Below, one piece after another: positions 52,848 through 61,418 of a DNA stretch of 64,000 bases. Numbering within the stretch: position 1 is the first letter of the stretch; every line of letters begins with the position of its first letter. This DNA is from Agathobaculum sp. Marseille-P7918. Its GTDB lineage: Bacteria; Bacillota; Clostridia; Oscillospirales; Butyricicoccaceae. The stretch is from the NCBI RefSeq assembly GCF_900625105.1, contig NZ_UYYD01000001.1:62001-126000 (forward strand), read 5' to 3'. The notes below the pieces were generated by a model, which was not told the origin of the DNA, searched no databases, and worked only from the letters and a program-made list of their open reading frames with translations. The translations under genes and the position numbers were made by a program.

Positions 52848-53789
52848 ATGCGCAGACTGAAATACAGCATGATCGCTTGCTGCATGCTGCTCTCTCTTGT
52901 GCTTCCTGCAGCGTTTGCAGCAGAAACGGAAACTGATGTACCCAAAGTGTCCGGTCTGTCCATCAGTATGAAAATCTCCGAGCCATCGGCCCTGATAAAC
53001 GGTGAACCTACTGCTTTGGAAAATGCACCGTTTTTGCTGGATGATGTCCCGTATGTGCCGCTTCGGGAAACGGTTGAGCGATTTGGCGGCATCATTGCGC
53101 CGACGTATATCGGCAATAGCATTTCCGGCGCACTTTATGCATTGCCGGAAAGGAACGATCCGGAGAGCTGGTGCTTTTCGCAAATCTGGATGGACAATAC
53201 GGATTATATGCTCAATGGCAGTATGCAGCCCCGCTGGCAGGACAAATATTATCGCAGGGATTATGGGGCAGAACAGGCATCTCTTTTGCCGCAGCTTCGG
53301 CATGGACGAATTTTTGTTCCGGTTCATGTGATGCAGATGAGCGGGCAGATTGAGGTGGTTTGGGAGCCGGATGACCAGCGCGTCATCCTTACGATGGCAA
53401 GAAACGAAAACGGCATACCGGGGTTTGCTGTCGGAAGCGACTTCAGCGGGCTGGATGATGCGGTTCAGGAACGGTTTTACCCTGTGGAAGATGCCCATCC
53501 CGCGCTGGGTCTGGGAGGGTATTGTGAGCAGACCTATACGGATGGCGATATTGAACTGGTTCTGGGTTCCGGATACCGCGAATGGCCGGCCTCCCGAAAG
53601 GAGATACGGAGCGTAAAGCTGGTTACAGACCGTTATTCCTCGATCCGGGGACTGCGGGTCGGCGACAGCATGGAGCGGTATAAAGATCTATATGGAACCA
53701 CCTTGACGGTATCAAAAGACAAGATGCCTATCGAGGTAATAGATGGCCGGATCACATCGATCAGCTTTGTGGCGCAATCCCTCTACTGA
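52848..53789 (+). CDS. Secreted protein with copper-amine-oxidase N-domain-like region
   Basis: The product has 313 residues. A signal peptide (MIACCMLLSLVLPAAFAAE) is followed by a stalk domain of the copper-amine-oxidase N-terminal type (residues about 40-190: FLLDDVPYVPLRETVERFGG, then HGRIFVPVHVMQMSG and VIL). This is a common clostridial envelope module, not an oxidase. The C-terminal part (LRVGDSMERYKDLYGTTL) resembles small extracellular domains of unknown role. ATG 52848 is behind AGGAGGG. A degenerate relative lies at 49731-50100. Confidence 0.75.
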   Translation: MRRLKYSMIACCMLLSLVLPAAFAAETETDVPKVSGLSISMKISEPSALINGEPTALENAPFLLDDVPYVPLRETVERFGGIIAPTYIGNSISGALYALPERNDPESWCFSQIWMDNTDYMLNGSMQPRWQDKYYRRDYGAEQASLLPQLRHGRIFVPVHVMQMSGQIEVVWEPDDQRVILTMARNENGIPGFAVGSDFSGLDDAVQERFYPVEDAHPALGLGGYCEQTYTDGDIELVLGSGYREWPASRKEIRSVKLVTDRYSSIRGLRVGDSMERYKDLYGTTLTVSKDKMPIEVIDGRITSISFVAQSLY

Positions 53790-53807
53790 ACTATCATATT
53801 GTTACAG

Positions 53808-53832
53808 AAAGCCCTGCTTTTGCAGGGCTTTC
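53808..53832 (+). terminator. Terminator after the surface-protein cluster
   Basis: AAAGCCCTGC-TTTT-GCAGGGCTTT stem; the T run afterwards is short. Confidence 0.65.
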
Positions 53833-53925
53833 CATGTGATAAAGCTTATTTTGTGAACACAGAGTAATAATTGCCAGAAGTACAGGAGGTAACCTGTTAT
53901 TTTTCCCAGCGATGGCAAATGCGTA

Positions 53926-54171
53926 TCACCGGATATTCATACTGTTTGTCACTATTTTTCTTCCATCAATCAGTTGGTATTCTGGGCATATATGCAACAT
54001 ATAAACACCGTAATACTCATTTACAGCGCTGCGAACATCCTCAACATAATTGTTTATCATGACGCTGCCCAAAGTACCACTTATTGCTTTATAAGGTTCT
54101 CCCTCATAGCAAATGATGAGTTCCTTCGTTACATCTGCAAGATGAGGGGATTCTTCATAGTAAAGCAGCAT
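53926..54171 (-). pseudogene. C-terminal fragment of an unidentified protein
   Basis: An 81-codon frame encodes protein-like sequence (LLYYEESPHLADVTKELI, EGEPYKAISGTLGSVMINN). It is open only to a TGA about 15 codons upstream of its first ATG and has no ribosome site. It looks like the tail of a longer, lost gene. The 484-base gap around it (53790-54273) is otherwise without a gene and is AT-rich. Confidence 0.35.
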
Positions 54172-54273
54172 TTCACTTTTTGCTTTTATACTGCACGCTG
54201 CATCCGAATCCTGTCAGATAGGGTCTGCAATTACATGTGAGTTTCCCCAAAGGGGGGATACAAAACGGAAAAC

Positions 54274-55251
54274 TCAGTCTGCCCAGTGGGCATTTTTAAA
54301 GATTGCTCGGCCCACGCCGATGAGGTCGGCACAGCCCTCCAGCAGGAGGGTTTCGGCCTGTGCTGGGGTGGTGACCCCTCCTGTCAGAAGAACAGGGAGA
54401 CAGACAGCCTGCTTTACGGGAACAGACAGATCCCGGAAATACCCGGGTTCGGTGTGTCCGGGTCGAATGAAGCCGTGCATGCCGCCGGTGAGATGAATCA
54501 GATCGATGCCGCTGTGCTCCAGCAGCCGACAAGCCTCCACACAGTCCAGAGCGGTACTTCCTCCCTCTGCATAGTCACAGCCGCCCAGCCGCAGGGCAAT
54601 GGGAAAGTCATCCCCCACAGTCTGTCGAACTGCCTGAATGACTTCCCGATGGAAGCGGATGCGGTTTTCCACTGACTGAGGACCGTACGCATCGGTTCTC
54701 TGGTTGGCCAGCGGGGAGAAAAACTGATTGAGGAGATAGCCGTGGGCGGAGTGGATCTCCACGCCGTCAAAGCCAGCCTGTTTTGCCCGAACGGCAGCCT
54801 GCGCAAACCATTCGGTTACCTGCCGGATCTGTGCAAGCGTCATCTCCGCAGGCGGTTCTTCCTGCTGCTTGGGGTGGCAGATCGGGCTGGGGCCTACGGG
54901 CGGCTGCCCAGTGATCTTGGACAGCGCCGCCGACCCCGCGTGGCTGAGCTGCGCAAAGACTTTGACACCCTCCCGGTGGATGCAGTCGGTCAGCTGCCGA
55001 AAAGAGGGGATCACATCATCCGAGGCCAGCGAGGTTTGGCCTGGATGGGCCTTGCCTTGCAGATGAATATAGCTGTGTTCGGTGATGATCAGGCCGATTT
55101 TGCTGTATTTTGCGCGTTCGCGGTAGTAGTCGCATACCGCATCTGTCACATGGCCGTTTTCGTCCGCCTTTGCGGTGGCCATGGGAGGCATCACCAGACG
55201 GTTGGACAGGGTCAGGTTCCGGATGGTAATGGGATCGGAAATATGAGTCAT
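54274..55251 (-). CDS. Short Old-Yellow-Enzyme-type NADH:flavin oxidoreductase
   Basis: The 325-residue single FMN TIM barrel is without the Fe-S and FAD domains of the long form at 37297. It has NRLVMPPMATAKADENG at the N-terminus, VFAQLSHAGSAALS, and the active-site EIHSAHGYLLNQFFSP. YqjM-like members reduce activated alkenes, nitro compounds or electrophiles. ATG 55251 lies 8 bases after GGAGG; the frame further upstream overlaps the MATE gene. It follows the MATE gene closely in the same direction. Confidence 0.87.
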   Translation of the reverse strand: MTHISDPITIRNLTLSNRLVMPPMATAKADENGHVTDAVCDYYRERAKYSKIGLIITEHSYIHLQGKAHPGQTSLASDDVIPSFRQLTDCIHREGVKVFAQLSHAGSAALSKITGQPPVGPSPICHPKQQEEPPAEMTLAQIRQVTEWFAQAAVRAKQAGFDGVEIHSAHGYLLNQFFSPLANQRTDAYGPQSVENRIRFHREVIQAVRQTVGDDFPIALRLGGCDYAEGGSTALDCVEACRLLEHSGIDLIHLTGGMHGFIRPGHTEPGYFRDLSVPVKQAVCLPVLLTGGVTTPAQAETLLLEGCADLIGVGRAIFKNAHWAD

Positions 55252-55274
55252 AACAATATCCTCCATAGAAAACT

Positions 55275-56648
55275 TTATGTTTGGGATTGGCCACAGCGTC
55301 CGGTTTTTCTCCATTCCGCAAAGCCAAAGGCCAGTGCCAACACAAAGGCGCAGGCGTCGCCTACCGGTCCGGCCCACAGGGCACCTTCCACCCCAAAAAA
55401 GCGGGGCAGGATCAACAGAGCCGGCAGCAAAAAGAGCACTTGACGGGATAGAGAGATCAAAGTGGCCTGTATCGGCTTTCCGATTGCCTGAAAAAAGGTG
55501 CCTGTGCACAGCTGAAATCCGTTCAAGAGGATGAGCAGCAGAAAGATCTTCAGGCTCTTGACTGCAAATTCTCGATACAGCTCGGACTCTGAGCCAAAAA
55601 TACTGACGATCGAGTCGGGGAACAACTGAAACAACAGCGTACCTGCACCCATGACGATCGTGGAAAAGATGATCGCCAACAAGTAGGTTTTCTGCGCCCG
55701 TGCTGTCTTTCCGGCACCATAATTGTATCCAATGATGGGTTGGGAGCCAACAGAAATTCCGATGACAATGCCGGTGATAATCTGGTTGACCTTCATGGTA
55801 ATGCCCAGCGTGGTCATGGGGATTTCAGCGCCATACTTGGAGGCTGCGCCGTATTTGACCAGCACATTGTTCATTACAGTGATCACAATGGTGGCCGCCA
55901 GCTGAAGAAAGAAACTGGAAATGCCAAGGCTGCATACCTTGCCGCACAACTTCCATCGGAGGAGCAAACAGTCAGGGGTCAGGGTGATGCACCGGAATTT
56001 TCTCAGATAAAGCAGGGTCATGATGCAGGAAACGATCTGCCCCAGAACCGTGGCTATGGCAGCTCCCTTTACCCCCATGTGGAAAACAAAAATAAAAACT
56101 GGGTCCAGAATGGTATTCAAAATCGCGCCGCTCAGTGTCGCCAGCATGGCATAGACCGGGCTCCCGTCCGCACGCATAATGGAGTTAAATCCCATGCTGA
56201 ACATATAAAAGGGAAAGCCCAATACAATGATGTACCCATACTCCAGAGAGTAGGACATGGTGGCGTCTGTGGCGCCAAACAGAACGCAGAGGGGTTTCAG
56301 AAAGAGCAGAGACAGGGCGGTCAACAGAATGCTGACTATCACCGTCAGGGTAATGGCATTGCCTACGCCCTGTGCGGCTCTCTGACGGTTTTCCTGCCCC
56401 AAGCACAGACTGAAATAGGCTGTGGTACCGTCTCCGATCATCAGGCCAAGCGCCAGGGCAATTACGGTCAGGGGCAGGATTACATTGGTTGCACCGTTTC
56501 CCAAATAGCCGACACCGCGGCCTATGAAAATCTGATCGACGATATTATACAGGGTACTGACTACCATGGAAATAATGCTGGGCACGGCGAAGGTGCCAAG
56601 CAGCTTTCCGACCGGCTCATACCCAAGGGGATTGGTTTGCGCCTGCAT
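55275..56648 (-). CDS. MATE-family multidrug efflux transporter
   Basis: The 457-residue transporter has twelve membrane helices. The N-terminal LLGTFAVPSIISMVVSTLYNI and GATNVILPLTVIALALGLMIGDG belong to the NorM/MepA-type MATE family. These pumps extrude cationic compounds using Na or H. ATG 56648 follows GGAGGAAG; the longer frame to 56762 would run through its promoter. The gene is driven by a MerR-type promoter and is followed by the ene-reductase. Confidence 0.9.
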   Translation of the reverse strand: MQAQTNPLGYEPVGKLLGTFAVPSIISMVVSTLYNIVDQIFIGRGVGYLGNGATNVILPLTVIALALGLMIGDGTTAYFSLCLGQENRQRAAQGVGNAITLTVIVSILLTALSLLFLKPLCVLFGATDATMSYSLEYGYIIVLGFPFYMFSMGFNSIMRADGSPVYAMLATLSGAILNTILDPVFIFVFHMGVKGAAIATVLGQIVSCIMTLLYLRKFRCITLTPDCLLLRWKLCGKVCSLGISSFFLQLAATIVITVMNNVLVKYGAASKYGAEIPMTTLGITMKVNQIITGIVIGISVGSQPIIGYNYGAGKTARAQKTYLLAIIFSTIVMGAGTLLFQLFPDSIVSIFGSESELYREFAVKSLKIFLLLILLNGFQLCTGTFFQAIGKPIQATLISLSRQVLFLLPALLILPRFFGVEGALWAGPVGDACAFVLALAFGFAEWRKTGRCGQSQT

Positions 56649-56703
56649 GGTTTTTCTTCCTCCATTTTGGTTTTGATTGGGCGGGAAATCCCCGCAATAT
56701 GCA

Positions 56704-56734
56704 ATCATAAACCTTACTATAATAGGAAAGTCAA
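56704..56734 (-). promoter_or_regulatory. MerR-type promoter of the MATE/ene-reductase operon
   Basis: On the minus strand TTGACT and TATGAT are 19 bases apart, with the dyad CCTATTATAGTAAGG between them. An over-long spacer with a central dyad is the hallmark of MerR-activated promoters. Confidence 0.75.
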
Positions 56735-56805
56735 GGGGATTTTTTGAGTAAAAATTATTCAAAGAAAGAGGGCGCGGGGAGAAATGCTCCCAGCGCCCTT
56801 TGGGG

Positions 56806-57594
56806 TCAAATTGGTTGCTGTAATTCGAGTAGCGGTCCTTTCAGATCAAAAAATGCGGAAGTCAGATTGGTGATGATCACCTGATTTGCTTCGGGATGCT
56901 GCACAAAGTATTCTGTGATCAACGCATCCACATGTTCCAGCGCCTGTGCGGGTCTCTGCTGGCAGAGATAATTCCCTTCGGGCAGCACGTCCAGATTGGT
57001 AATCCCATCTTCCTGCTGGAGTACCTCCAGAAAAATATCAGTATCTGTGCGGTCTCCCTGTCGCTGGGCAATTAGTCCAATGGGAAAAGTGAAGGCGGGC
57101 AGCAGACCCAGGGATTGTCCGCGGAGAAAAATCTCCGTGGAGCTCTGCTTGAACGCCAACTCTCCGCCGGAGGGAGTGAAGGGTTGCCGCAAAATAAGCC
57201 GCTGGCGCAGATGCCGTCGATAAACACCCTCCTGTTCCTGATAGCGTTTGTTTTCTTCGATCCGGCGGAGCGCTTCCTCCATTTGCTGCATGGTGTTGCG
57301 CAGGTGGGCCAGCTTTTCGTGTGCTTTTTGCTGGCCATCCTCGAGCAAGCGGCGAATGTCCAGCGTCTGGTCGGACTGCCGGTATTGCTCTGCATTTCGC
57401 AGGGGAATGTCCAGCTCCAGACACATCAAAATCATGTCCATTTCCACCAGCTGCTCCAAGGCATAGTACCGGTAGCCAGTTTCCGGGTCGATATATGCTG
57501 GAATCAGCGCACCGATCCGCTCATAATATCGCAGCGATTTGGGGTTTACATTGCGAAGCTTGGCAAAGTCACCGATGGAAAGAAAGCCCTGCAT
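56806..57594 (-). CDS. MerR-family activator with GyrI-like effector domain
   Basis: The 262-residue protein starts with the MerR HTH (FLSIGDFAKLRNVNPKSLRYYERIG). A long coiled helix (ALRRIEENKRYQEQEG) and a C-terminal GyrI-like ligand domain (about 150-255) follow, as in BmrR/BltR multidrug sensors. It should dimerise, bind a hydrophobic or cationic ligand and realign 19-bp-spacer promoters; two such promoters flank it. AGGAGG precedes ATG 57594. Confidence 0.9.
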   Translation of the reverse strand: MQGFLSIGDFAKLRNVNPKSLRYYERIGALIPAYIDPETGYRYYALEQLVEMDMILMCLELDIPLRNAEQYRQSDQTLDIRRLLEDGQQKAHEKLAHLRNTMQQMEEALRRIEENKRYQEQEGVYRRHLRQRLILRQPFTPSGGELAFKQSSTEIFLRGQSLGLLPAFTFPIGLIAQRQGDRTDTDIFLEVLQQEDGITNLDVLPEGNYLCQQRPAQALEHVDALITEYFVQHPEANQVIITNLTSAFFDLKGPLLELQQPI

Positions 57595-57617
57595 CTGTCA
57601 TTCCTCCTGATTACTAC

Positions 57618-57648
57618 TTGACTTTCCTATTATGGGAAGGACTATTTT
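57618..57648 (+). promoter_or_regulatory. MerR-type promoter of the TSCPD gene
   Basis: TTGACT, 19-base spacer, TATTTT, with TTCCTATTATGGGAAGG between. The first 16 bases equal those of the MATE promoter. Confidence 0.65.
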
Positions 57649-57698
57649 GTTATTATACAGCAAATCGTCAAGGATTGCCAGAGACAGGAGAGAACCGT

Positions 57699-57980
57699 AT
57701 GATTTATGAGACCAAAGGCACCTGTGCCAAGGAAATTCGATTGGAAGTAGACCATGGAGTGATTCGGTCGGTGGAATTTGTGTTGGGCTGTCCAGGATTT
57801 ACGCAGGCGCTCAGCCGCCTGCTGATAGGGATGCATGTGGAGGACGCGATTGCGCGGTTACAGGGAATCCAATGCCTGGATAAAGGGACTTCCTGCCCGG
57901 ATCAGTTAGCCCTGGCACTGGCACAGGAATTGGAACAGGCAAATGGGGAAAAGAGTATAACAAGATCATGTCCTGGATGA
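57699..57980 (+). CDS. TSCPD domain-containing protein
   Basis: The 93-residue member of the small family named for its C-terminal TSCPDQLA motif is complete here. Cysteines in KGTCAKEI, VLGCPGFT and IQCLDKGTSCPDQ are conserved and could bind metal; the fold resembles the C-terminal domain of class II ribonucleotide reductases. The last residues (KSITRSCPG) go beyond the usual end and overlap a recombinase remnant, so the original 3' end may have been replaced. ATG 57699 follows AGGAGAG. Confidence 0.8.
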   Translation: MIYETKGTCAKEIRLEVDHGVIRSVEFVLGCPGFTQALSRLLIGMHVEDAIARLQGIQCLDKGTSCPDQLALALAQELEQANGEKSITRSCPG

Positions 57981-58110
57981 TCTGTATGCGGGGAGCCATA
58001 TAGATGGAAAGAGGACGATCCTGCGGCAAATTATTGAGCGGGTAAATATTAGGCAGAAGTTTGAAATCGAAGTGGAATTTAAAATCAGTGTCACACAGCT
58101 CTTTGACTGA
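57961..58110 (+). mobile_element. C-terminal remnant of a serine-type site-specific recombinase
   Basis: Fifty codons with no start encode DDLYAGSHIDGKRTILRQII, then ERVNIRQKFEIEVEFKIS and a stop. This pattern (basic helix, then an EIEVEFK-like last strand) is what the extreme C-terminus of large serine recombinases looks like. A TAA lies directly before it in frame. It is next to tRNA-Ala and the MerR module and probably marks the edge of a former integrative element. Confidence 0.5.
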
Positions 58111-58160
58111 TTACATCCGGAAGGGGACAAGAGTGTGTATCATCACGCATCCTGGGAGCA

Positions 58161-58196
58161 TAAAAAATCGGGAGATCTCAAAACGAGATCTCCCGA
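58161..58196 (-). terminator. Terminator of tRNA-Ala
   Basis: CGGGAGATCTC/GAGATCTCCCG perfect stem; on the minus strand it is followed by ATTTTTT. Confidence 0.9.
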
Positions 58197-58199
58197 GCA

Positions 58200-58275
58200 T
58201 GGTGGACCTGAAGAGATTCGAACTCTCGACCTCTCGGATGCGAACCGAACGCTCTCCCAACTGAGCTACAGGCCC
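58200..58275 (-). tRNA. tRNA-Ala (CGC)
   Basis: Seventy-six bases with an encoded CCA end. GGGCCTG pairs with CAGGTCC and contains the G3-U70 wobble pair that identifies alanine tRNAs. The anticodon loop TTCGCAT gives anticodon CGC (reads GCG). The D-arm GCTCAGTTGGGAGAGC and the T-arm GAGAG-TTCGAAT-CTCTT are regular. Confidence 0.95.
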
Positions 58276-58309
58276 ATATTTTGTTTTTTACAGTGTTTCG
58301 TAACTGCTC

Positions 58310-58338
58310 TTGACAAGTAAATATTATACATGTAGAAT
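58310..58338 (+). promoter_or_regulatory. Promoter of the glycyl-tRNA synthetase gene
   Basis: TTGACA, 17-base spacer, TAGAAT. The leader is only about 75 bases, too short for a T-box. Confidence 0.75.
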
Positions 58339-58418
58339 AAACACATGTCAAGCATTTTTTTGATGCCTGATCAAAAAAAGCGTGCATCAGCCAGATGCGC
58401 CAAAAGGAGAATTGAAAA

Positions 58419-59810
58419 ATGAAAAACAGCGAAAAGACAATGGAAAAAATCGTTGCCCTGTGCAAGGGCCGTGGCTTCGTGTATTCCGGCTCGGAGATTT
58501 ACGGCGGTCTTGCCAACACTTGGGACTACGGCCCGCTCGGCGTTGAGTTTAAGAACAACGTCAAGGCTGCATGGCGGAAAAAGTTCGTGCAGGAAAGCCC
58601 GTACAATGTCGGTTTGGATGCAGCCATTCTGATGAACCCGACGACTTGGGTGGCTTCCGGCCATGTAGGCGGTTTTTCCGATCCGCTGATGGATTGCAAG
58701 GACTGCAAGACCCGTCATCGTGCCGACCAGCTAATCGAAGATGCGACCGGCGAAAATCCGGCCGGCTGGACCAATGAGCAGATGAAGGCCTATATCGATG
58801 AGCATCAGATTGCCTGCCCGAACTGCGGCGGTCATAACTTCACTGATATCCGTCAGTTCAACCTGATGTTCAAGACCTATCAGGGTGTTACGGAAAACGC
58901 AAAGAATGAGATTTATCTGCGTCCTGAAACCGCGCAGGGCATCTTTGTCAACTTCCAGAATATCCAGCGCACCACCCGTAAGAAGATCCCGTTCGGCGTC
59001 GGTCAGGTGGGCAAGTCTTTCCGCAATGAGATTACGCCCGGCAACTTTACCTTCCGTACCCGTGAGTTCGAGCAGATGGAACTGGAGTTCTTCTGCAAGC
59101 CCGGTACCGATCTGGAGTGGTTCAAGTATTGGAAGGACTATTGCCACAACTGGCTGCTGTCCCTCGGTATGAAGGATGAGAACCTGCGTCTGCGTGACCA
59201 TGATCCGGAGGAGCTGTCGCACTACTCCAATGCGACCACCGATATCGAATTTCTGTTCCCGTTTGGCTGGGGCGAGCTGTGGGGCATTGCCGACCGCACC
59301 GACTTTGACCTGACTCAGCATCAGAAAACTTCCGGTGTGTCGATGGAATACTTCGATCAGGAAGCGAACGAAAAGTATATTCCGTATGTTATCGAGCCTT
59401 CGCTCGGTGCCGACCGTGTTGCGCTTGCATTCCTGTGCGATGCGTACGACGAGGAAGTCGTGGGCCAGGATAAGAACGGCAAGGACGATGTCCGCACCGT
59501 ACTGCGTCTGCATCCGGCGCTCGCGCCGTTCAAGGCTGCGGTGCTGCCGCTGTCCAAGAAGCTGTCCGACAAGGCAATGCCGATCTGGCAGGAGCTGTCC
59601 AAGCAGTTCTCGGTGGACTTTGACGACGCCGGTTCGATCGGCAAGCGTTACCGTCGTGAGGACGAGATCGGCACGCCGTACTGCGTCACGGTGGACTTTG
59701 AAACCGAGCAGGACGGCTGCGTGACCGTCCGTGACCGTGATACGATGGAGCAGGTGCGCATCAAGGTAGAAGATGTGGCTGCATATATCGCAGAAAAGGT
59801 TGCGTTTTAA
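58419..59810 (+). CDS. glyS: Glycyl-tRNA synthetase, alpha2 (single-chain) type
   Basis: The 463-residue class II synthetase charges tRNA-Gly. Motif 1 region is [19 protein letters not shown], motif 2 contains [20 protein letters not shown], and motif 3 is [15 protein letters not shown] zinc-like cluster (CKDCKTRH...CPNCGG) lies in the insertion around residues 89-130. A C-terminal anticodon-binding domain follows. The single-chain form is typical of many Firmicutes and differs from the split GlyQ/GlyS of others. AAAAGGAG precedes ATG 58419. Confidence 0.97.
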   Translation: MKNSEKTMEKIVALCKGRGFVYSGSEIYGGLANTWDYGPLGVEFKNNVKAAWRKKFVQESPYNVGLDAAILMNPTTWVASGHVGGFSDPLMDCKDCKTRHRADQLIEDATGENPAGWTNEQMKAYIDEHQIACPNCGGHNFTDIRQFNLMFKTYQGVTENAKNEIYLRPETAQGIFVNFQNIQRTTRKKIPFGVGQVGKSFRNEITPGNFTFRTREFEQMELEFFCKPGTDLEWFKYWKDYCHNWLLSLGMKDENLRLRDHDPEELSHYSNATTDIEFLFPFGWGELWGIADRTDFDLTQHQKTSGVSMEYFDQEANEKYIPYVIEPSLGADRVALAFLCDAYDEEVVGQDKNGKDDVRTVLRLHPALAPFKAAVLPLSKKLSDKAMPIWQELSKQFSVDFDDAGSIGKRYRREDEIGTPYCVTVDFETEQDGCVTVRDRDTMEQVRIKVEDVAAYIAEKVAF

Positions 59811-59823
59811 GCAAAGATAAGTA

Positions 59824-59858
59824 GAAAAACCGCTGCTTTGAGCAGCGGTTTTTCTTTT
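59824..59858. terminator. Bidirectional terminator after glyS
   Basis: AAAAACCGCTGCT/AGCAGCGGTTTTT stem with A and T tracts, between convergent glyS and the DUF378 gene. Confidence 0.9.
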
Positions 59859-59862
59859 TGCG

Positions 59863-60081
59863 TCAGGAAGTATGTCGTTCTTCGGAATCGTTGTTGCCGC
59901 GGAACAGCAGGGAAATGCACCATAGTGCCGCCAGACCTACAAGGGAAAAGATAATGCGGCTCATGGCGCTCGCTTGTCCGCCGAAGAGAAATCCCACCAG
60001 ATCGAAACCGAACAGACCGATGCTGCCCCAGTTCAGACCGCCAATAATGGCCAGAATCAATGCAAGTTTATCAAGAAACAT
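59863..60081 (-). CDS. DUF378 small membrane protein
   Basis: The 72-residue protein has two membrane helices. The signature ALILAIIGGLNWGSIGLF near the N-terminus is typical of the DUF378 family, whose function is unknown. The second helix (IIFSLVGLAALWCISLLF) and a charged C-terminus follow. The ribosome site GGAAAGGGGAG before ATG 60081 lies within the 3' arm of a perfect 13-base-pair hairpin (60087-60127). Confidence 0.9.
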   Translation of the reverse strand: MFLDKLALILAIIGGLNWGSIGLFGFDLVGFLFGGQASAMSRIIFSLVGLAALWCISLLFRGNNDSEERHTS

Positions 60082-60086
60082 GAAAA

Positions 60087-60127
60087 CTCCCCTTTCCGGT
60101 TTTTCGTAGTATTGCCGGAAAGGGGAG
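60087..60127 (-). promoter_or_regulatory. Hairpin enclosing the ribosome site of the DUF378 gene
   Basis: CTCCCCTTTCCGG and CCGGAAAGGGGAG are exact complements 15 bases apart. On the minus-strand transcript the second arm is the Shine-Dalgarno sequence of the following gene, so pairing would block initiation. Confidence 0.6.
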
Positions 60128-60165
60128 AAACCATGCAGAAAAATGGATTTTTTCGATGCTATCGA

Positions 60166-60882
60166 TTAAAGCTGAGAAAACACTTGCCCAATCGGCGCGT
60201 GGATTACCAAATCGGCGCGGCGGTCGGCCGGGGTTGCGGATTTGTTGACCAGAACCAACTTGTTGCCGCGGTAATAGTCGATGAGTCCGGCCGCGGGATA
60301 AACGGCGAGGGAAGTGCCGCCGATAATGAGGATATCGGCATTCCGGATATACTCCACGCTCTTGTTGATCGTGTAACTGTCCAGACTCTCCTCGTACAGA
60401 ACAACATCCGGTTTGATCGTGCCGCCGCACTCGCACTTGGGCACACCCTTGCCGGCAGCGATGTCGCGCACATCATAGGGCTTGTGGCAGCGCATGCAGT
60501 AGTTGCGCAGCACCGAGCCGTGCAGTTCGAGCACTTCTTTGGAACCGGCTTTCTGGTGCAGGCCGTCGATGTTTTGGGTGACGACCGCGCGGCATTTGCC
60601 CATGCGTTCCCATTCCGCCAGTTTCAGATGCGCAGCATTGGGCTGCGCATCCAGCGCAAGCATTTTGGCGCGGTAAAAACGGTAAAATTCCTCCGGTTCT
60701 GCCATAAAAAAGGTGTGGCTCAAGATGGTTTCCGGCGGATATTTATATTGCTGGTTGTACAGGCCGTCCACCGAGCGGAAATCCGGGATGCCGCTTTCGG
60801 TCGAAACACCGGCGCCGCCGAAAAACACGATGTTATCGCTGGCATCAATCCATTCTTTCAGCTTGGCAACTTGTGCATCCAT
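60166..60882 (-). CDS. cobB: NAD-dependent protein deacylase, Sir2 family
   Basis: The 238-residue sirtuin removes acyl groups from lysine using NAD. The NAD site reads [18 protein letters not shown], followed by [11 protein letters not shown] and the catalytic His in ELHGSV. The four zinc cysteines lie in CMRCHKPYD and KCECGG, with KPDVVLYEE after them. Length and motifs are those of an active class U/III bacterial enzyme. The start ATG 60882 has AAAGGAGG; the nitroreductase gene ends 14 bases upstream, so both are probably cotranscribed. Confidence 0.94.
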   Translation of the reverse strand: MDAQVAKLKEWIDASDNIVFFGGAGVSTESGIPDFRSVDGLYNQQYKYPPETILSHTFFMAEPEEFYRFYRAKMLALDAQPNAAHLKLAEWERMGKCRAVVTQNIDGLHQKAGSKEVLELHGSVLRNYCMRCHKPYDVRDIAAGKGVPKCECGGTIKPDVVLYEESLDSYTINKSVEYIRNADILIIGGTSLAVYPAAGLIDYYRGNKLVLVNKSATPADRRADLVIHAPIGQVFSQL

Positions 60883-60896
60883 TGAGAGGACCTCCT

Positions 60897-61418
60897 TTAT
60901 TCCACGACAGAAATGGTGCCTTCCTTGCGGGGCTTTGCCGGGGTTTCCTTGGCGATATAGCCGATCGCGGCAGAGCAGATGACGATATGATCTTCCGGCA
61001 CACCGTATTCGGTCAACAGCGCGCGCACCTTCGGGTCATCGCAGCATTCCCGGATCTGGTTGATCCAGCAAGAGCCCAGTCCAAGTTCGGTCGCCATGAG
61101 CAGCAGGTTTTCCATTGCTGCGGCGCCATCGACAAAAGCGTGATGCTCGTCGCGTTTGTAGGAAATAATAATGTTGACCGGCGCACCGTAGAAGTTGTAT
61201 TCCGGGCCGCGGTTGTCCGCTTCTGCAACGGCGCGTGCCAATGCGAGGGATTTATCGGCGCTGTAAACCACCGTGAAGTGCCAAAGATATTTGCTCATGC
61301 CGGAGGGCGCCCATTCGGCGGCCTCAACCAACTGCATGATTTGGTCTTTCGGGGCGAGCTTGGATTCAAACGCGCGCGTGGAGCGGCGGGATTTGATGAT
61401 TTGCATCAGGTTGGACAT
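60897..61418 (-). CDS. Nitroreductase-family flavoprotein
   Basis: The 173-residue FMN-dependent oxidoreductase has the N-terminal signature IIKSRRSTRAFES, the flavin-contacting EWAPSGMSKYLWHF and the C-terminal GLGSCWINQIRECC, as in short nitroreductases of anaerobes. The substrate is unknown; candidates are nitro compounds, quinones or electrophilic metabolites. It precedes the sirtuin gene in a probable two-gene operon. Confidence 0.9.
   Translation of the reverse strand: MSNLMQIIKSRRSTRAFESKLAPKDQIMQLVEAAEWAPSGMSKYLWHFTVVYSADKSLALARAVAEADNRGPEYNFYGAPVNIIISYKRDEHHAFVDGAAAMENLLLMATELGLGSCWINQIRECCDDPKVRALLTEYGVPEDHIVICSAAIGYIAKETPAKPRKEGTISVVE

Noticed and set aside
58339-58418. T-box riboswitch before glyS
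   Set aside because: The leader is about 75 bases, with no specifier loop or T-box sequence.
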